From Alphaproteobacteria bacterium (GTDB lineage: Bacteria > Pseudomonadota > Alphaproteobacteria > Caulobacterales > Caulobacteraceae), in the NCBI GenBank assembly GCA_018826515.1, contig JAHKAM010000005.1:1-54503 (forward strand): a DNA stretch of 54,503 nucleotides. The letters run 5' to 3'. This document shows positions 1 to 9,331 of this stretch, piece by piece; the first letter of the stretch is position 1; every line of letters begins with the position of its first letter. The notes beneath the pieces are model-generated. The model did no database searches, was not told the DNA's origin, and saw only the letters and a list, made by a program, of their open reading frames with translations. A program made the position numbers and the translations under genes.

Positions 1-1
1 C

Positions 2-1936
2 AACCACCCCTCCTACATCGAACCCTATCAGGGCGCGGCGACGGGCGTGGGCGGCATCATGCGCGACGTCTTCACCATGGGCGCCCGCCCCGTGGCCCTG
101 CTGAACGCCCTGCGCTTCGGCGATCCGTCGCACGAGAAGACGAAACGGCTGGTCAAGGGCGTGGTCTCGGGCATCGGCGGCTACGGCAACTGCGTCGGCG
201 TGCCGACGGTGGCCGGCGAGACCAATTTCCACCGCGGCTACAACGGCAACATCCTGGTCAACGCCATGTGCGTCGGCGTGGCCAAGGCCGACGCCCTGTT
301 CTATTCGGCTGCCCCGGCCCCGGGTCTTTCGGTGGTCTATTTCGGCTCGAAGACGGGCCGCGACGGCATCCACGGCGCGACCATGTCCTCAGCGGAGTTC
401 GACGATGAGTCGGACTCCAAGCGCCCGACCGTGCAGGTCGGCGACCCCTTCGCCGAGAAGCTGCTGATCGAGGCGACGCTGGAGCTGATGGCCTCGGGCG
501 CGGTCGCCGCCATTCAGGACATGGGAGCGGCGGGCCTGACCAGCTCCTCCGTCGAAATGGCCGGCAAGGGCGCCGTCGGCATCGAGTTGAACATGGACGC
601 CGTGCCCCAGCGCGAGGAGGGGATGACGGCCTATGAGATGATGCTGTCGGAAAGCCAGGAGCGGATGCTGGCGGTGCTGAAGCCGGGCCGCGAGGAAGAC
701 GGGCATCGGATCTTCAAGAAGTGGGGGCTGGACGCCGCCGTCATCGGCATCACCACGGACACCGGCCATCTGGTGCTGAAGCACCACGGCGAGACGGTGT
801 GCGACGTGCCGCTGGCCCCCCTGTTCGACGACGCGCCGCTGTACGACCGGCCCTGGGTGCAGCCCGAACTGCAGCCGCGGCTCGCCCCGGCCGACGTGCC
901 CGCGCCCGAGAGCTGGGTCGATGCGGTGATCAAGGTGCTGTGCTGCCCCGACATGGCGTCCAAGCGCTGGATCTGGGAGCAGTATGACCGCCACGTCATG
1001 GCCGACACCCTGCATGACTCGGCCACGGCCGCCGACGCAGGCGTGGTGCGGGTGCACGGCACGGACAAGGGTCTGGCCATGACCTCGGACTGCACACCGC
1101 GCTATGTCCAGGCCGATCCCTATGAGGGCGGCAAACAGGCCGTGGCCGAAGCCTGGCGCAACCTGACAGCCGTGGGCAGCCTGCCCATCGCCATCACCGA
1201 CAACCTGAATTTCGGCAATCCGCAGCGGCCCGAGATCATGGGCCAGATCGTCCGCGCCATCGACGGTATGGCCGAGGCCTGCCGTGTGCTGGACTTCCCC
1301 GTCGTGAGCGGCAACGTCAGCCTCTATAACGAGACCAATGGCGCGGCCATTCCGCCGACGCCGACGGTCGGGGCGGTCGGCCTGCTGACCAACTATGACG
1401 TGGTCGTCGGCTTCGGCGGCATGGTCGAGGGTGATGTCCTTGTCCTGATCGGCGAGACCAAGGGCGAGCTGGGCTCCTCCATCTACCTGCGAGAAGTGCT
1501 GGGCCGCGAGGACGGCGCACCGCCGCCGGTCGACCTGGCGCTGGAGCGCCGGACCGGCGACTTCGTCCGCGAACAGATCGAGGCCGGGGTCCTGACCTGT
1601 GTGCACGACCTCTCGGACGGCGGGCTGATCGGGGCGGCGGCGGACATCGCCCTGGCCTCGGACTGCGGCGTCGAACTGGACGCCAGTTCGGAAGCGCATG
1701 CCCACATCCTGCTCTTCGGCGAGGATCAGGCCCGCTATCTGGTGGCCGTGGCCGATGCGACGGAGATCCTCGCCGCGGCCCAGACCGCCGGCGTGCGCGC
1801 GGCCGTGGTCGGTCGGGCCAAGGGCCGGGACTTCGCGTCCGGCGGGCCGGGCGGCGACCTGTTCCGCCTGCCGCTGGATCACCTGCGCGAGATGCATGAG
1901 AGCTGGATGCCGACCTGGATCGAAGGACCCGCCTGA
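2..1936 (+). CDS. purL: Phosphoribosylformylglycinamidine synthase subunit PurL (5' truncated)
   Basis: This is the C-terminal 644 codons of PurL, which uses ATP and glutamine-derived ammonia to convert FGAR to FGAM in purine synthesis. The reading frame is open from base 2, so the true start lies outside the window; family members are about 730-750 residues, so roughly 90-100 N-terminal residues are missing. The first visible residues read [19 protein letters not shown], a hallmark PurL segment, and VHDLSDGGL near the C-terminus belongs to the second AIRS-type half. It is the small form that works with separate PurQ and PurS. Its TGA overlaps the ATG of the next gene by one base, suggesting translational coupling. 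Confidence 0.97.
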   Translation, partial: NHPSYIEPYQGAATGVGGIMRDVFTMGARPVALLNALRFGDPSHEKTKRLVKGVVSGIGGYGNCVGVPTVAGETNFHRGYNGNILVNAMCVGVAKADALFYSAAPAPGLSVVYFGSKTGRDGIHGATMSSAEFDDESDSKRPTVQVGDPFAEKLLIEATLELMASGAVAAIQDMGAAGLTSSSVEMAGKGAVGIELNMDAVPQREEGMTAYEMMLSESQERMLAVLKPGREEDGHRIFKKWGLDAAVIGITTDTGHLVLKHHGETVCDVPLAPLFDDAPLYDRPWVQPELQPRLAPADVPAPESWVDAVIKVLCCPDMASKRWIWEQYDRHVMADTLHDSATAADAGVVRVHGTDKGLAMTSDCTPRYVQADPYEGGKQAVAEAWRNLTAVGSLPIAITDNLNFGNPQRPEIMGQIVRAIDGMAEACRVLDFPVVSGNVSLYNETNGAAIPPTPTVGAVGLLTNYDVVVGFGGMVEGDVLVLIGETKGELGSSIYLREVLGREDGAPPPVDLALERRTGDFVREQIEAGVLTCVHDLSDGGLIGAAADIALASDCGVELDASSEAHAHILLFGEDQARYLVAVADATEILAAAQTAGVRAAVVGRAKGRDFASGGPGGDLFRLPLDHLREMHESWMPTWIEGPA

Positions 1937-2376
1937 TGCGCCTCGTATCGTCCGCCCTGGCAGTGGGACTCCTCACCCTGACCCTGTCCGCCTGCGAAGG
2001 CGGCGGCGACCCGGTCAACCAGGCGCTGCGCGACGCCTCGGCCGAAAATCATGCCGCAACCGTGCAGGAGGGCGTTGTGTCGGCGCCTGCCCACGCCGGG
2101 GACAACCACGCGGCGCCAGCGGGCGATCAGGCCTTCGCCGCCTCGGAAGCCGCCATGCATACCAGCATGGCCGCAGCGTCGGGCGCGACGGTGGATGAAG
2201 CCTACATCGCCAAGATGATCGAACACCACCGCGGCGCCGTGGCCATGGCCGACGTCGCCCTGGCGCAGTCGCGCGACCCGGAAATCCGCCGCATGGCGCA
2301 GACGGTCAAGGATGCCCAGACGCGCGAGATCGCCGAGATGCGGGCGTGGAGGCCCTCGACCCCGCCGACCCCGTGA
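1936..2376 (+). CDS. DUF305 family lipoprotein
   Basis: A 146-residue predicted lipoprotein: a hydrophobic signal ends in the lipobox LSAC, with Cys20 as lipidation site. A low-complexity Ala/His linker follows, then a short DUF305 domain with the characteristic [12 protein letters not shown] helix, whose paired histidines are conserved in this ferritin-like-fold family. Members occur in periplasmic metal or stress contexts but their reaction is unknown. The domain is shorter than usual, ending soon after the second helix (EIAEMRAW). Start and the purL stop share one base, so expression is probably coupled to purL although no functional link is evident. Confidence 0.85.
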   Translation: MRLVSSALAVGLLTLTLSACEGGGDPVNQALRDASAENHAATVQEGVVSAPAHAGDNHAAPAGDQAFAASEAAMHTSMAAASGATVDEAYIAKMIEHHRGAVAMADVALAQSRDPEIRRMAQTVKDAQTREIAEMRAWRPSTPPTP

Positions 2377-2428
2377 CGACCGTCACATTTCCGGTCTAGG
2401 TCGGTTCACCCAATCTCCGGAGGTTCCG

Positions 2429-4003
2429 ATGCCCCTGCCTGATTCCGTCTCCCGCCGTGGATTGATGCTCGGCCTCGGCGCCGGCGGGGTCGTGCTGAGT
2501 TCGAGCCGCCAGGCGGTCGCGGACCCGGTGTTTGCGGAATATCCCTTCCAGCTCGGCATCGCCGCCGGCGACCCGGCGGCCGACGGTTTCGTCATCTGGA
2601 CCCGGCTGGCCCCCCGCCCGATGGAGATCGGCCACGGCATGCCGTCGGCGCCGGTCCCCGTAACGTGGGAAGTCGCCACCTCGCGCGGCTTCGGCGCCGC
2701 CGTGGTTCGCTCGGGTGAAGCCGTGGCCCGCCCGGAACTGGCCCATGCGGTGCATGTCGAGGTCGAGGGCCTGGAGCCGGACCGCGAGTATTTCTACCGC
2801 TTCAACGCCGGTCGCGAGCGGACTCCGATCGGCCGGGCGAAGACGGCCCCGGCCGCCGGCGTGGCGACGGCCCGGGCCCGTTTCGGCGTCGTTGGCTGCC
2901 AGGCCTATGAGCAGGGATTCTACACCGCCCATCGCAAGGCGGCGGAGGACAACCTCGACTTCATCTACTGCTACGGCGACTACATCTATGAGGGCCGCGG
3001 CAACCGCACCTACACGGGCTCCGGCGGCACAATCGAGAACCCGCGCCAGCATTTCGGCGGCGAGATCTACAGCCTCGACGACTACCGGCGGCGCTACGCC
3101 CAGTACAAGCTGGATACCGATCTGCAGGCCTGCCACGCCTCGACCGCATGGTTCTGCACCTGGGACGACCACGAGATCGACAACAACTGGGTCGCGGCTC
3201 TGGACCAGGACGGCACGCCCCCCGAAGTCTTCATGCTGCGACAGCAGGCGGCGGCCCAGGCCTTCTATGAACATATGCCCATGCGCCGCTCCGCCTTCCC
3301 GCGGGGCTCGACGACACAGCTGTACCGGCACACGGCCTGGGGCGATCTGCTGGACCTGAATTTCCTCGACACCCGCCAGTACCGCTCGGACCAGCCGTGC
3401 AACGACTCATGGGCGACGACCTGCGCGGGCGTGGCCGACCCCGCCGCCCATGTCCTCGGCGAGGCGCAGGAGGCGTGGCTGTACCGCAACCTCGACCGGT
3501 CGCGGGCGCACTGGAAGGTGTTGGCCCAGCAGATCATGGTCATGGACCTGGACCGCAAGGAAGGGCCGGAACCGGGCTACAACCTCGATACCTGGGCCGG
3601 TTACGCCATTCCGCGCCAGCGGCTGCTGGACCGGCTGCGCGAGCGCCGCATCGGCAACACCGTCATCCTGACCGGTGACGAGCATCAGAACTACGCCGGC
3701 GAGTTGTACCGCGACAGCCGCAATCCCGAGGGCGCGCCGATCGCCTCGGAGTTCGTCGCCACCTCGATCAGCTCGTCGGGCGACGGTCAGGACCAGCGGA
3801 CCGACGGGCGGCGCTATCTGGCCGACAATCCGTTCCTGAAATTCAACAACGCCCAGCGCGGCTATGTCGTCTGCGATGTGACGCCGGAGCGCTGGCAGAC
3901 CGAATTCAAGGTGCTGGACAAGGTGTCGGAACGCGGCGGCACGCTGACCACGCGGGCGAAATTCGCGGTGGCCAGCGGGGACGCGCGGATCGTGCCGGCG
4001 TAG
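2429..4003 (+). CDS. phoD: Alkaline phosphatase D (PhoD family), Tat-exported
   Basis: A 524-residue PhoD-type phosphodiesterase/phosphatase expected in the periplasm. The ATG at 2429 is chosen because it follows CCGGAGG and gives a twin-arginine signal (SRRGLMLGLG) near the N-terminus; an upstream in-frame ATG would put about 39 residues before it. Visible family features are the N-terminal fibronectin-like PhoD_N region (FQLGIAAGDP, VIWTRL), the metal-site motifs GDYIYEG, DDHEIDNNW and LTGDEHQNYA, and the C-terminal FKVLDKV segment. Enzymes of this family use Ca and Fe and release phosphate from phosphoesters. It stands alone, 52 bases after the DUF305 gene and convergent with the next gene. 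Confidence 0.93.
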   Translation: MPLPDSVSRRGLMLGLGAGGVVLSSSRQAVADPVFAEYPFQLGIAAGDPAADGFVIWTRLAPRPMEIGHGMPSAPVPVTWEVATSRGFGAAVVRSGEAVARPELAHAVHVEVEGLEPDREYFYRFNAGRERTPIGRAKTAPAAGVATARARFGVVGCQAYEQGFYTAHRKAAEDNLDFIYCYGDYIYEGRGNRTYTGSGGTIENPRQHFGGEIYSLDDYRRRYAQYKLDTDLQACHASTAWFCTWDDHEIDNNWVAALDQDGTPPEVFMLRQQAAAQAFYEHMPMRRSAFPRGSTTQLYRHTAWGDLLDLNFLDTRQYRSDQPCNDSWATTCAGVADPAAHVLGEAQEAWLYRNLDRSRAHWKVLAQQIMVMDLDRKEGPEPGYNLDTWAGYAIPRQRLLDRLRERRIGNTVILTGDEHQNYAGELYRDSRNPEGAPIASEFVATSISSSGDGQDQRTDGRRYLADNPFLKFNNAQRGYVVCDVTPERWQTEFKVLDKVSERGGTLTTRAKFAVASGDARIVPA

Positions 4004-4006
4004 GCG

Positions 4007-4840
4007 TCACTCCGCCGGCAGGTAGTCGTCCGGCTCAACCAGGCGGAAGCCCGGGGTGTTCTCGACCATCTCGCGCAGCCAGGAGGCATGTCCGGCGCCA
4101 TAGACCGCCACGATGCGGTCTCCGGGCTCCGCAGCCTGCATCAGGCGGGCGAAAATCTCGGCGTTGCGCGTGAACCAGCGGCCGTTCAATACAGCGCCCG
4201 GCTGGGCGTCGCCCGCGCCAAACTGCATCAGGGCGTAGTGGAAGGCCTTGTCGTCTGCGGCAGCCTCGGGGCCGTTCATGAAGGCGAGAACCGACCCGAC
4301 ATCCCGGGTCCGTTGCCGTTGTTCAAGATCGTCGACCTTGGCGGCGATCTGGGCGAGCATCGCCGTCAGGTTCGCCGCGCGGCCATTGGCCTCGGCCCAG
4401 TTTTGCACGGCCTCGAACGGGAAATAGCTCGGCTCGCCGTCACCGCCCTGCTCGTCGATCGCATAGACACGGACAAGGCCCAGACGATGGGCGAGGCGAT
4501 AGCCGATCTGGACGCGTTCGTCGGGGTTGGTCAGGAGATCGGCGGGTGTAAACGCCGGATAGCGATGATCCAGCATGGTCGACTGGTCGGCCGCGACCCG
4601 CTCGACGGCGACGGCTGTGGGTCGGAAGCGGGCCAGTCCGTCGGCGACGGCCTCCAGCTGGCTCTGTTTATCGGGCGTCAGGACGGAGTCGATGCGTGCA
4701 TTGTGCAGGTCCTGGCCCGGATTGCCGAAATGGTAGGTCCCGAGGATCATCACCTCGATCGGCTCGGGCGCCGGCGTCTGGGCCATGGCGGCGGTCGGCA
4801 GGGCGAGGGCGACCGCGAGAGCGGCGAGAATCTTCAGCAT
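4007..4840 (-). CDS. DUF5694 domain secreted protein
   Basis: A 277-residue protein with a clear signal peptide (MLKILAALAVALALPTAAMA). The ATG at 4840 is preferred because it begins exactly at the signal; an upstream start would add 20 unrelated residues. The mature part begins with IEVMILGTYHFGNPGQD and contains AVERVAAD, YRLAHRLGLVRVYAIDEQ and a late YGAGHASWLREM motif, which I associate with the DUF5694/TraB-like fold. Conserved Glu and His residues suggest a metallohydrolase-like activity, but the function is unknown. It is convergent with phoD, with three bases between the stops. Confidence 0.75.
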   Translation of the reverse strand: MLKILAALAVALALPTAAMAQTPAPEPIEVMILGTYHFGNPGQDLHNARIDSVLTPDKQSQLEAVADGLARFRPTAVAVERVAADQSTMLDHRYPAFTPADLLTNPDERVQIGYRLAHRLGLVRVYAIDEQGGDGEPSYFPFEAVQNWAEANGRAANLTAMLAQIAAKVDDLEQRQRTRDVGSVLAFMNGPEAAADDKAFHYALMQFGAGDAQPGAVLNGRWFTRNAEIFARLMQAAEPGDRIVAVYGAGHASWLREMVENTPGFRLVEPDDYLPAE

Positions 4841-4926
4841 CGGCGAGGCTCCGCGAGGGTTTTCACGGAGAGAGGCGGCGGCGGCCCCCGGCGGATGCAA
4901 ATGCGTCCATTAACTCTTCGACAGGA

Positions 4927-5748
4927 TCAGACCGTCGGCACGGTCTGACTCAACCGCCCGCCGACCCGGATCGGCTCGACCCGCGTGGCCAGACCCGTCC
5001 TGTCGTCGGTCTCGACATAGACCCCGCAGATCGTGGCCGGGCCGTGGGCCGGGACGTAGCGGCCGCCCGACAGCCGGGTGGTGAAGCGCCGCAGGGGCTC
5101 TTCCTTCTCGTTGCCGATCACCGAGTCATAGTCGCAGCAGCCGCCGGCATCGGTCTGATAGGCGGTGCCGCCGGGCAGGATCTGGCAGTCGGCGGTGGGC
5201 ACATGGGTGTGGGTGCCAACCACCAGCGAGGCGCGACCATCGCAGAAATGGCCCATGGCCATCTTCTCGGAGGTCGCCTCGCAATGCATGTCGACGATGA
5301 TGGCGTCGGCGGCCATGCCCATCGGACAGGACGCCAGCTCCTTCTCGACGGCGCTGAACGGGCAGTCCATCGGGTCCATGTGGATGCGGCCCAGCACATT
5401 CATGACCAGCACGGTCTTGCCGGAATGGGTCTCGAACAGATTGGCCCCGGCGCCGGGCGCATCCATCAGGCGCGGGTAGTTGGCCGGGCGGATCAGGCGC
5501 GGCTCGCGCACGATATAGGTCAGGGCCTCGCGCTGGTCCCAGCTGTGGTTGCCCAGGGTCAGGCAGTCGGCCCCGGCCATGAACAGCTCGCGCGCGGTGT
5601 TCTCGGTGATGCCGAAGCCGCCGGCGGCGTTCTCGGCGTTGACCACCACGAAATCGAGTTTCAGGTCGCGTTTCAGGCCGGGCAGATGATCGCTCAGCCC
5701 GTCCCGTCCGGACTTGCCGACGACATCACCAAAAAAAGCCAGTCTCAT
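4927..5748 (-). CDS. YmdB-family metallophosphoesterase (TIGR00282)
   Basis: A 273-residue calcineurin-like phosphodiesterase of the TIGR00282/YmdB type; characterised relatives hydrolyse 2',3'-cyclic nucleotides or cAMP. The metal-binding motifs are all visible: FFGDVVGKSG at the N-terminus, VNAENAAGG, LGNHSWDQ, DMHCEA and GTHTHVPTAD, then a TDAGGCCDYDSVIG variant of the usual C-terminal motif. Its ATG overlaps the TGA of the upstream fthC gene (ATGA), so it is the last gene of the zauP-zapA-fthC unit. Confidence 0.92.
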   Translation of the reverse strand: MRLAFFGDVVGKSGRDGLSDHLPGLKRDLKLDFVVVNAENAAGGFGITENTARELFMAGADCLTLGNHSWDQREALTYIVREPRLIRPANYPRLMDAPGAGANLFETHSGKTVLVMNVLGRIHMDPMDCPFSAVEKELASCPMGMAADAIIVDMHCEATSEKMAMGHFCDGRASLVVGTHTHVPTADCQILPGGTAYQTDAGGCCDYDSVIGNEKEEPLRRFTTRLSGGRYVPAHGPATICGVYVETDDRTGLATRVEPIRVGGRLSQTVPTV

Positions 5749-6290
5749 GCGAAGGGTCTATAGCCGGTCTCGGTCAGAACGCCATGCAGCCGGATGTCGT
5801 GGGACTCGAGCGGCAAGGCGTCCACCTCCTGTCCGGCATAGGCGAAGCCGATGCGCAGGGCGGCAGGCCGCGCCGCGAAGGTCCGGTCGTAATAGCCCCC
5901 GCCCTGCCCCAGCCGGCCGCCTTGGGCGTCGAAGGCCAGAAGAGGCGTCAGGATCAGATCGGGTTCGACGACCTCGGCCAGCGGAAAGGGCGCGGGCACG
6001 CCCGCCTCGTCCAGTTCGAGCGGCTCGCCGGGCGACCAGCGACGAAAGATCATCGGCGCGTCGCGCTCGATGACCACCGGCAGGCACAACTCCCTTCCGG
6101 CCCGGCTCAGAGCCAGCAAGAGGGCGTCGACGTCCAGTTCCGATCCGATGGCGCGATAGACGGCGACGATCCGCCCCGGCGGCAGCGCGCCGGCCTGTTC
6201 CGCGGCGCGGGCCGCGGCGCCGCCGTCCAGCCCGGCCAATCGCTTGCGCACGGCGCGCATCGCGGCTCGAAGCTGTTGTTTGTCGGTCAT
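5745..6290 (-). CDS. fthC: 5-formyltetrahydrofolate cyclo-ligase
   Basis: A 181-residue enzyme that converts 5-formyl-THF to 5,10-methenyl-THF using ATP. The ATG at 6290 (MTDKQQLRAAMRAVRKRL) fits the usual N-terminal helix of the family; an upstream in-frame start would add a basic tail with no similarity. The nucleotide-binding signature GRLGQGGGYYDRTF and the preceding TPLLAFD are present. It lies downstream of zapA with the 6S RNA locus between, an arrangement also seen in other proteobacteria (zapA-ssrS-ygfA in E. coli). The stop overlaps the ymdB-like start. Confidence 0.93.
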   Translation of the reverse strand: MTDKQQLRAAMRAVRKRLAGLDGGAAARAAEQAGALPPGRIVAVYRAIGSELDVDALLLALSRAGRELCLPVVIERDAPMIFRRWSPGEPLELDEAGVPAPFPLAEVVEPDLILTPLLAFDAQGGRLGQGGGYYDRTFAARPAALRIGFAYAGQEVDALPLESHDIRLHGVLTETGYRPFA

Positions 6291-6360
6291 GGGAGGAACC
6301 GTCCGGCCGCGTCGAACACGCCGCGCAGCCCTAACGCGCACGCCGGTCGCGCTCAAGCAG

Positions 6361-6421
6361 CGATCCCCGATCAGGTCGGGGATGACAACACAGCGCCTGT
6401 CATCCCCGCGAAAGCGGGGAC
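6361..6421. repeat. Paired REP-like hairpins
   Basis: Two perfect palindromes in tandem: an 8-bp stem ATCCCCGA/TCGGGGAT with a 5-base loop (6363-6383) and a 7-bp stem TCCCCGC/GCGGGGA closed by a GAAA tetraloop (6403-6420). This kind of 'catccccgcgaaagcgggga' unit is a dispersed intergenic repeat in many Caulobacterales and Sphingomonadales genomes. It lies between the 6S RNA 3' end and fthC, so it could act as a processing or stabilising hairpin in that transcript. Confidence 0.7.
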
Positions 6422-6447
6422 GCGTCGCGAGCGATAGCGCTCAAAAG

Positions 6448-6605
6448 AAGAAGAGGTTGGCGGCGCCGCAAGAACCGTGAAGGGCGTTTAAATCCTCTCG
6501 ACCTGGGTAGCCAGGTGGGCGCCGTATGCCCAGGCCCACGAGCCTGATCAGGGACAGCTCCCTTTGAGTGAATTAAGGTCGCAAGGAAATGTTGCCTTCG
6601 ACGAG
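6448..6605 (-). ncRNA. ssrS: 6S RNA (candidate ssrS)
   Basis: No coding frame fits the 310-base gap between zapA and the fthC region, and this is the conserved location of 6S RNA in proteobacteria. On the minus strand the segment forms a long imperfect rod: an apical stem GTGGGC/GCCCAC around 6518-6541 and a strand containing GGATTTAAACGCCCTTCACGG that resembles the E. coli 3' bubble strand. The 3' end runs into a pyrimidine-rich CCTCTTCTTCTTTT. 6S RNA binds housekeeping RNA polymerase and mimics an open promoter. Both ends are approximate (about 10-20 bases), and the assignment rests on position and fold rather than alignment. Confidence 0.6.
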
Positions 6606-6669
6606 AGCCGCAGCAGGACCCGCCGCCGATCAAGATAGTCCCGAAGCCGGGGCGGAACAATGGCCGCCG

Positions 6670-6978
6670 TCAGAGACCTTGGGCGATCTTTTCCAATCGC
6701 GCGGCCACGGCGTTCAGCGCCTCGGCCACACCGTCGGTCGAGGCGGCGGCCGCGGCGGCGGCGACTGGATTGCCGAGCCGGACCTCATGCAGTTCGTCGG
6801 CCAGCATCAGACCGGCCATGAGGAACAGGCGGATGTCGCCGACATGGCCGACCTCGCCCGCGACCTGCCGCACATGGCCGTCGAACTGTTTGGCCAGGAT
6901 TCGGACCCGCTCTTCCTGGCCGTCGGCGCAACCGACGGCGTAGGGACGACCGTTGATCTCGACGGTCACCGTCGCCAT
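6670..6978 (-). CDS. zapA: Cell division protein ZapA
   Basis: A 102-residue ZapA that crosslinks FtsZ protofilaments. The N-terminal head (VTVEINGRPYAVGCADGQE) and the following HVRQVAGEVGHVGDIRLFL/AGLMLADEL segment are typical, with a C-terminal coiled coil (VAEALNAVAARLEKIAQ). Its ATG overlaps by one base the TGA of the upstream coiled-coil gene, which fits the ZapA/ZauP pair described in Caulobacter crescentus. The ssrS candidate lies downstream. Confidence 0.93.
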   Translation of the reverse strand: MATVTVEINGRPYAVGCADGQEERVRILAKQFDGHVRQVAGEVGHVGDIRLFLMAGLMLADELHEVRLGNPVAAAAAAASTDGVAEALNAVAARLEKIAQGL

Positions 6979-7235
6979 CAGCGGGCCTCCTGTTCGGCCA
7001 GGGCGGCGCGAATGGCGTCGGCGGCGTGAGACAGGGTTTCGGCGGCGTCGCGGCCGGCGGCCTCAAGTTCATGGATGCGCGCGCGGTCGGTCTCGGTCGA
7101 GGGCTCCGGCGCGAACAGGTCGTCGTCAGGCACGCGGCTGGTTCCGGCCGCGCGCGACTTGAGGTCCAGCAGGCGGCGTTCCAGCAGCGCCAGCGCGCGG
7201 TCGACTCGGTCCTTGGCGGCCGATGCAGCGTCCAT
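6978..7235 (-). CDS. zauP: DUF4164 coiled-coil protein, probable ZauP
   Basis: An 85-residue, mostly helical protein (DRVDRALALLERRLLDLKSR, then DRARIHELEAAGRDAAETL) with two heptad-rich stretches and no membrane segment. In Caulobacter the gene directly upstream of zapA encodes the coiled-coil partner ZauP, which focuses the Z-ring together with ZapA; the position and one-base stop/start overlap here match. The ATG at 7235 gives this length; an in-frame GTG nine bases upstream sits too close to the GGAGGA site to be preferred. Confidence 0.75.
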   Translation of the reverse strand: MDAASAAKDRVDRALALLERRLLDLKSRAAGTSRVPDDDLFAPEPSTETDRARIHELEAAGRDAAETLSHAADAIRAALAEQEAR

Positions 7236-7332
7236 TCGGGTCACATCCTCCAGAATCCGTATAGAACCCGCCGACGCGTCGGGGTAAAGCGGCGCGCCTC
7301 CCTTTTTCCGCCTCCCGACGAAAGGTCCCGCC
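7236..7332. promoter_or_regulatory. Divergent promoter region zauP / tkt
   Basis: This 97-base gap separates the minus-strand cell-division unit from plus-strand tkt and must hold promoters for both. On the minus strand a TATACG hexamer (7258-7263) with TTTACC about 19 bases upstream is a plausible weak sigma-70 promoter just ahead of the GGAGGA ribosome site. No convincing plus-strand hexamers are seen. Confidence 0.4.
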
Positions 7333-9327
7333 GTGACCGACGCCAAAGCCATATCCGAAAAAGCCACGCCGAAGCAGATGGCCGACGCCATCCGGGTGCT
7401 GTCCATGGATGGAGTGGAGAAGGCGAAGAGCGGCCACCCCGGCATGCCGATGGGCATGGCCGATGTGGCGACGGTGCTGTTCTCGAAATTTCTGAAGTTC
7501 GACGCGAGCCGCCCGGAATGGGCCGACCGCGACCGCTTCATCCTGTCGGCGGGCCACGGCTCGATGCTGATCTACAGCCTGCTGCACCTGACCGGCTACA
7601 AGGCCGCGACGAAGGAGGAGCTGTCGAACTTCCGCCAGTGGGGCTCGAAAACCGCCGGCCACCCCGAGTTCGGCCACATGCCGGGCGTGGAGACCACCAC
7701 CGGTCCCTTGGGTCAGGGCCTGGCCAATTCGGTCGGCTTCGCCATGGCCGAGCGTCACCTGGCGGCGCGGTTCGGCGCCGATCTCGTCGATCACCGCACC
7801 TGGGTGATCGCCGGCGACGGCTGTCTGATGGAGGGGGTGTCACAGGAGGCGATCGCCCTCGCCGGCCGCTACAGGCTCAACAAGCTGACCGTGCTTTGGG
7901 ATGACAACAGCATCACCATCGACGGGGCCGTGTCCCTCTCGGACGCGACCGACCAGAAGGCGCGCTTCAAGGCCGCCGGCTGGGCCGTCAAGGCGATCGA
8001 CGGCCACGACATGAAGGCCATCAAGGCGGCGCTGCAGTGGGCGACCCGGCAGGACAAGCCGACCCTGATCGCCTGCAAGACGAAGATCGGCCGCGGCGCC
8101 GCCACCATGGAAGGCAGCCACAAGACCCACGGCGCGGCCCTCGGCGCGGCCGAGATCGCCGCCACCCGTCTCGGACTTTCATGGGCGCACGAGCCCTTCG
8201 ACCTCCCCGAAGCCGTGGACAAGGCGTGGAAGAAGGTCGGTCGGCGCGGCGCCAAGGAGCGCAAGGCGTGGGAAGCGCGGCTCAACGCCTCGTCCCGGGC
8301 GGCGGACTTCACCCGCGCCATGAAGGGCGACCTGCCCGCCGGCGCCTTCGACGCCCTGAACGCGAAAATCGCCGAACTGGTCGAAACCCGGCCGGCCCAG
8401 GCCACCCGCCAGTCGTCGGGCGCCGCGCTGGACGAACTGTTCGCCGCCATCCCCGAACTGGTCGGCGGCTCGGCCGACCTGACCGGTTCGAACAACACCT
8501 TCGTCAAGGGCACGCCGATCTTCGACGCGCCGACCTATGAAGGCCGCTACGTCAACTGGGGCATCCGCGAGTTCGGCATGGCCGCGGCCATGAACGGCAT
8601 GGCCCTGCACGGCGGGGTCATCCCCTACGGCGGCACCTTCATGGTGTTCTCGGACTACAGCCGCCCGGCGATCCGTCTCGGCGCCCTGATGGGCGTGCGT
8701 GCGATCCACGTCCTGACCCACGACAGCATCGGCCTTGGCGAGGACGGCCCGACGCACCAGCCGGTCGAGCATCTGGCCGCCCTGCGCGCCATCCCCAATC
8801 TGCTGGTCTTCCGCCCCGCCGATACGGTCGAGGCCATGGAGTGCTGGCAGGCGGCGCTGGAGCACAAGACCGCGCCCTCGGCCATGGCCCTGTCGCGACA
8901 GAAAACTCCGGCAGTTCGCACCGCGGCCTCGAACGACAATCTGTCCGCCAGGGGCGCCTATGAAATTCGCGCCGCCAAGGGCGAGGCGAAGGTCACCCTG
9001 TTCGGCACCGGCACGGAACTGGCGCTCGCCCTGGCTGCTGCCGATGTGCTGGAAGCCGAGGGCACGCCGACCCGTGTGGTCTCGGTTCCCTGTTTCGAAC
9101 TGTTCTTCCAGCAGGACGCGAAATACCAGGCCTCGGTCATCGGCCGCGGCACGGTCCGCGTCGCCGTCGAGGCCGCCATCCAGCAGGGCTGGGAGCGGTT
9201 CATCGGCGAGGACGGCGCCTTCATCGGCATGTCCGGCTTCGGGGCCAGCGCCCCGGCCGAGGTGCTCTATGAAAAGTTCGGGATCACGACAGAGGCGGTG
9301 GTCGCGGCGGCGAAGGCGCGACTCTAG
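7333..9327 (+). CDS. tkt: Transketolase
   Basis: A 664-residue, full-length transketolase that transfers two-carbon ketol units between sugar phosphates in the pentose phosphate pathway. The GTG start is supported by family length (about 660) and by the next residues (TDAKAISEKATPKQMADAIR). Motifs include SGHPGMPMG, the thiamine-diphosphate site GDGCLMEGVSQE ... DDNSITIDG, the phosphate-binding HKTHGAALG, and the C-terminal pyrimidine-domain HDSIGLGEDGPTHQP. A VOC-domain gene follows after four bases. Confidence 0.97.
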   Translation: MTDAKAISEKATPKQMADAIRVLSMDGVEKAKSGHPGMPMGMADVATVLFSKFLKFDASRPEWADRDRFILSAGHGSMLIYSLLHLTGYKAATKEELSNFRQWGSKTAGHPEFGHMPGVETTTGPLGQGLANSVGFAMAERHLAARFGADLVDHRTWVIAGDGCLMEGVSQEAIALAGRYRLNKLTVLWDDNSITIDGAVSLSDATDQKARFKAAGWAVKAIDGHDMKAIKAALQWATRQDKPTLIACKTKIGRGAATMEGSHKTHGAALGAAEIAATRLGLSWAHEPFDLPEAVDKAWKKVGRRGAKERKAWEARLNASSRAADFTRAMKGDLPAGAFDALNAKIAELVETRPAQATRQSSGAALDELFAAIPELVGGSADLTGSNNTFVKGTPIFDAPTYEGRYVNWGIREFGMAAAMNGMALHGGVIPYGGTFMVFSDYSRPAIRLGALMGVRAIHVLTHDSIGLGEDGPTHQPVEHLAALRAIPNLLVFRPADTVEAMECWQAALEHKTAPSAMALSRQKTPAVRTAASNDNLSARGAYEIRAAKGEAKVTLFGTGTELALALAAADVLEAEGTPTRVVSVPCFELFFQQDAKYQASVIGRGTVRVAVEAAIQQGWERFIGEDGAFIGMSGFGASAPAEVLYEKFGITTEAVVAAAKARL

Positions 9328-9331
9328 GGCC

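Noticed and set aside
389..1897. Long minus-strand frame of about 500 codons opposite purL
   Set aside because: It is a GC-rich codon shadow; the translation is His/Gly/Arg-rich without any domain, and purL on the other strand is certain.
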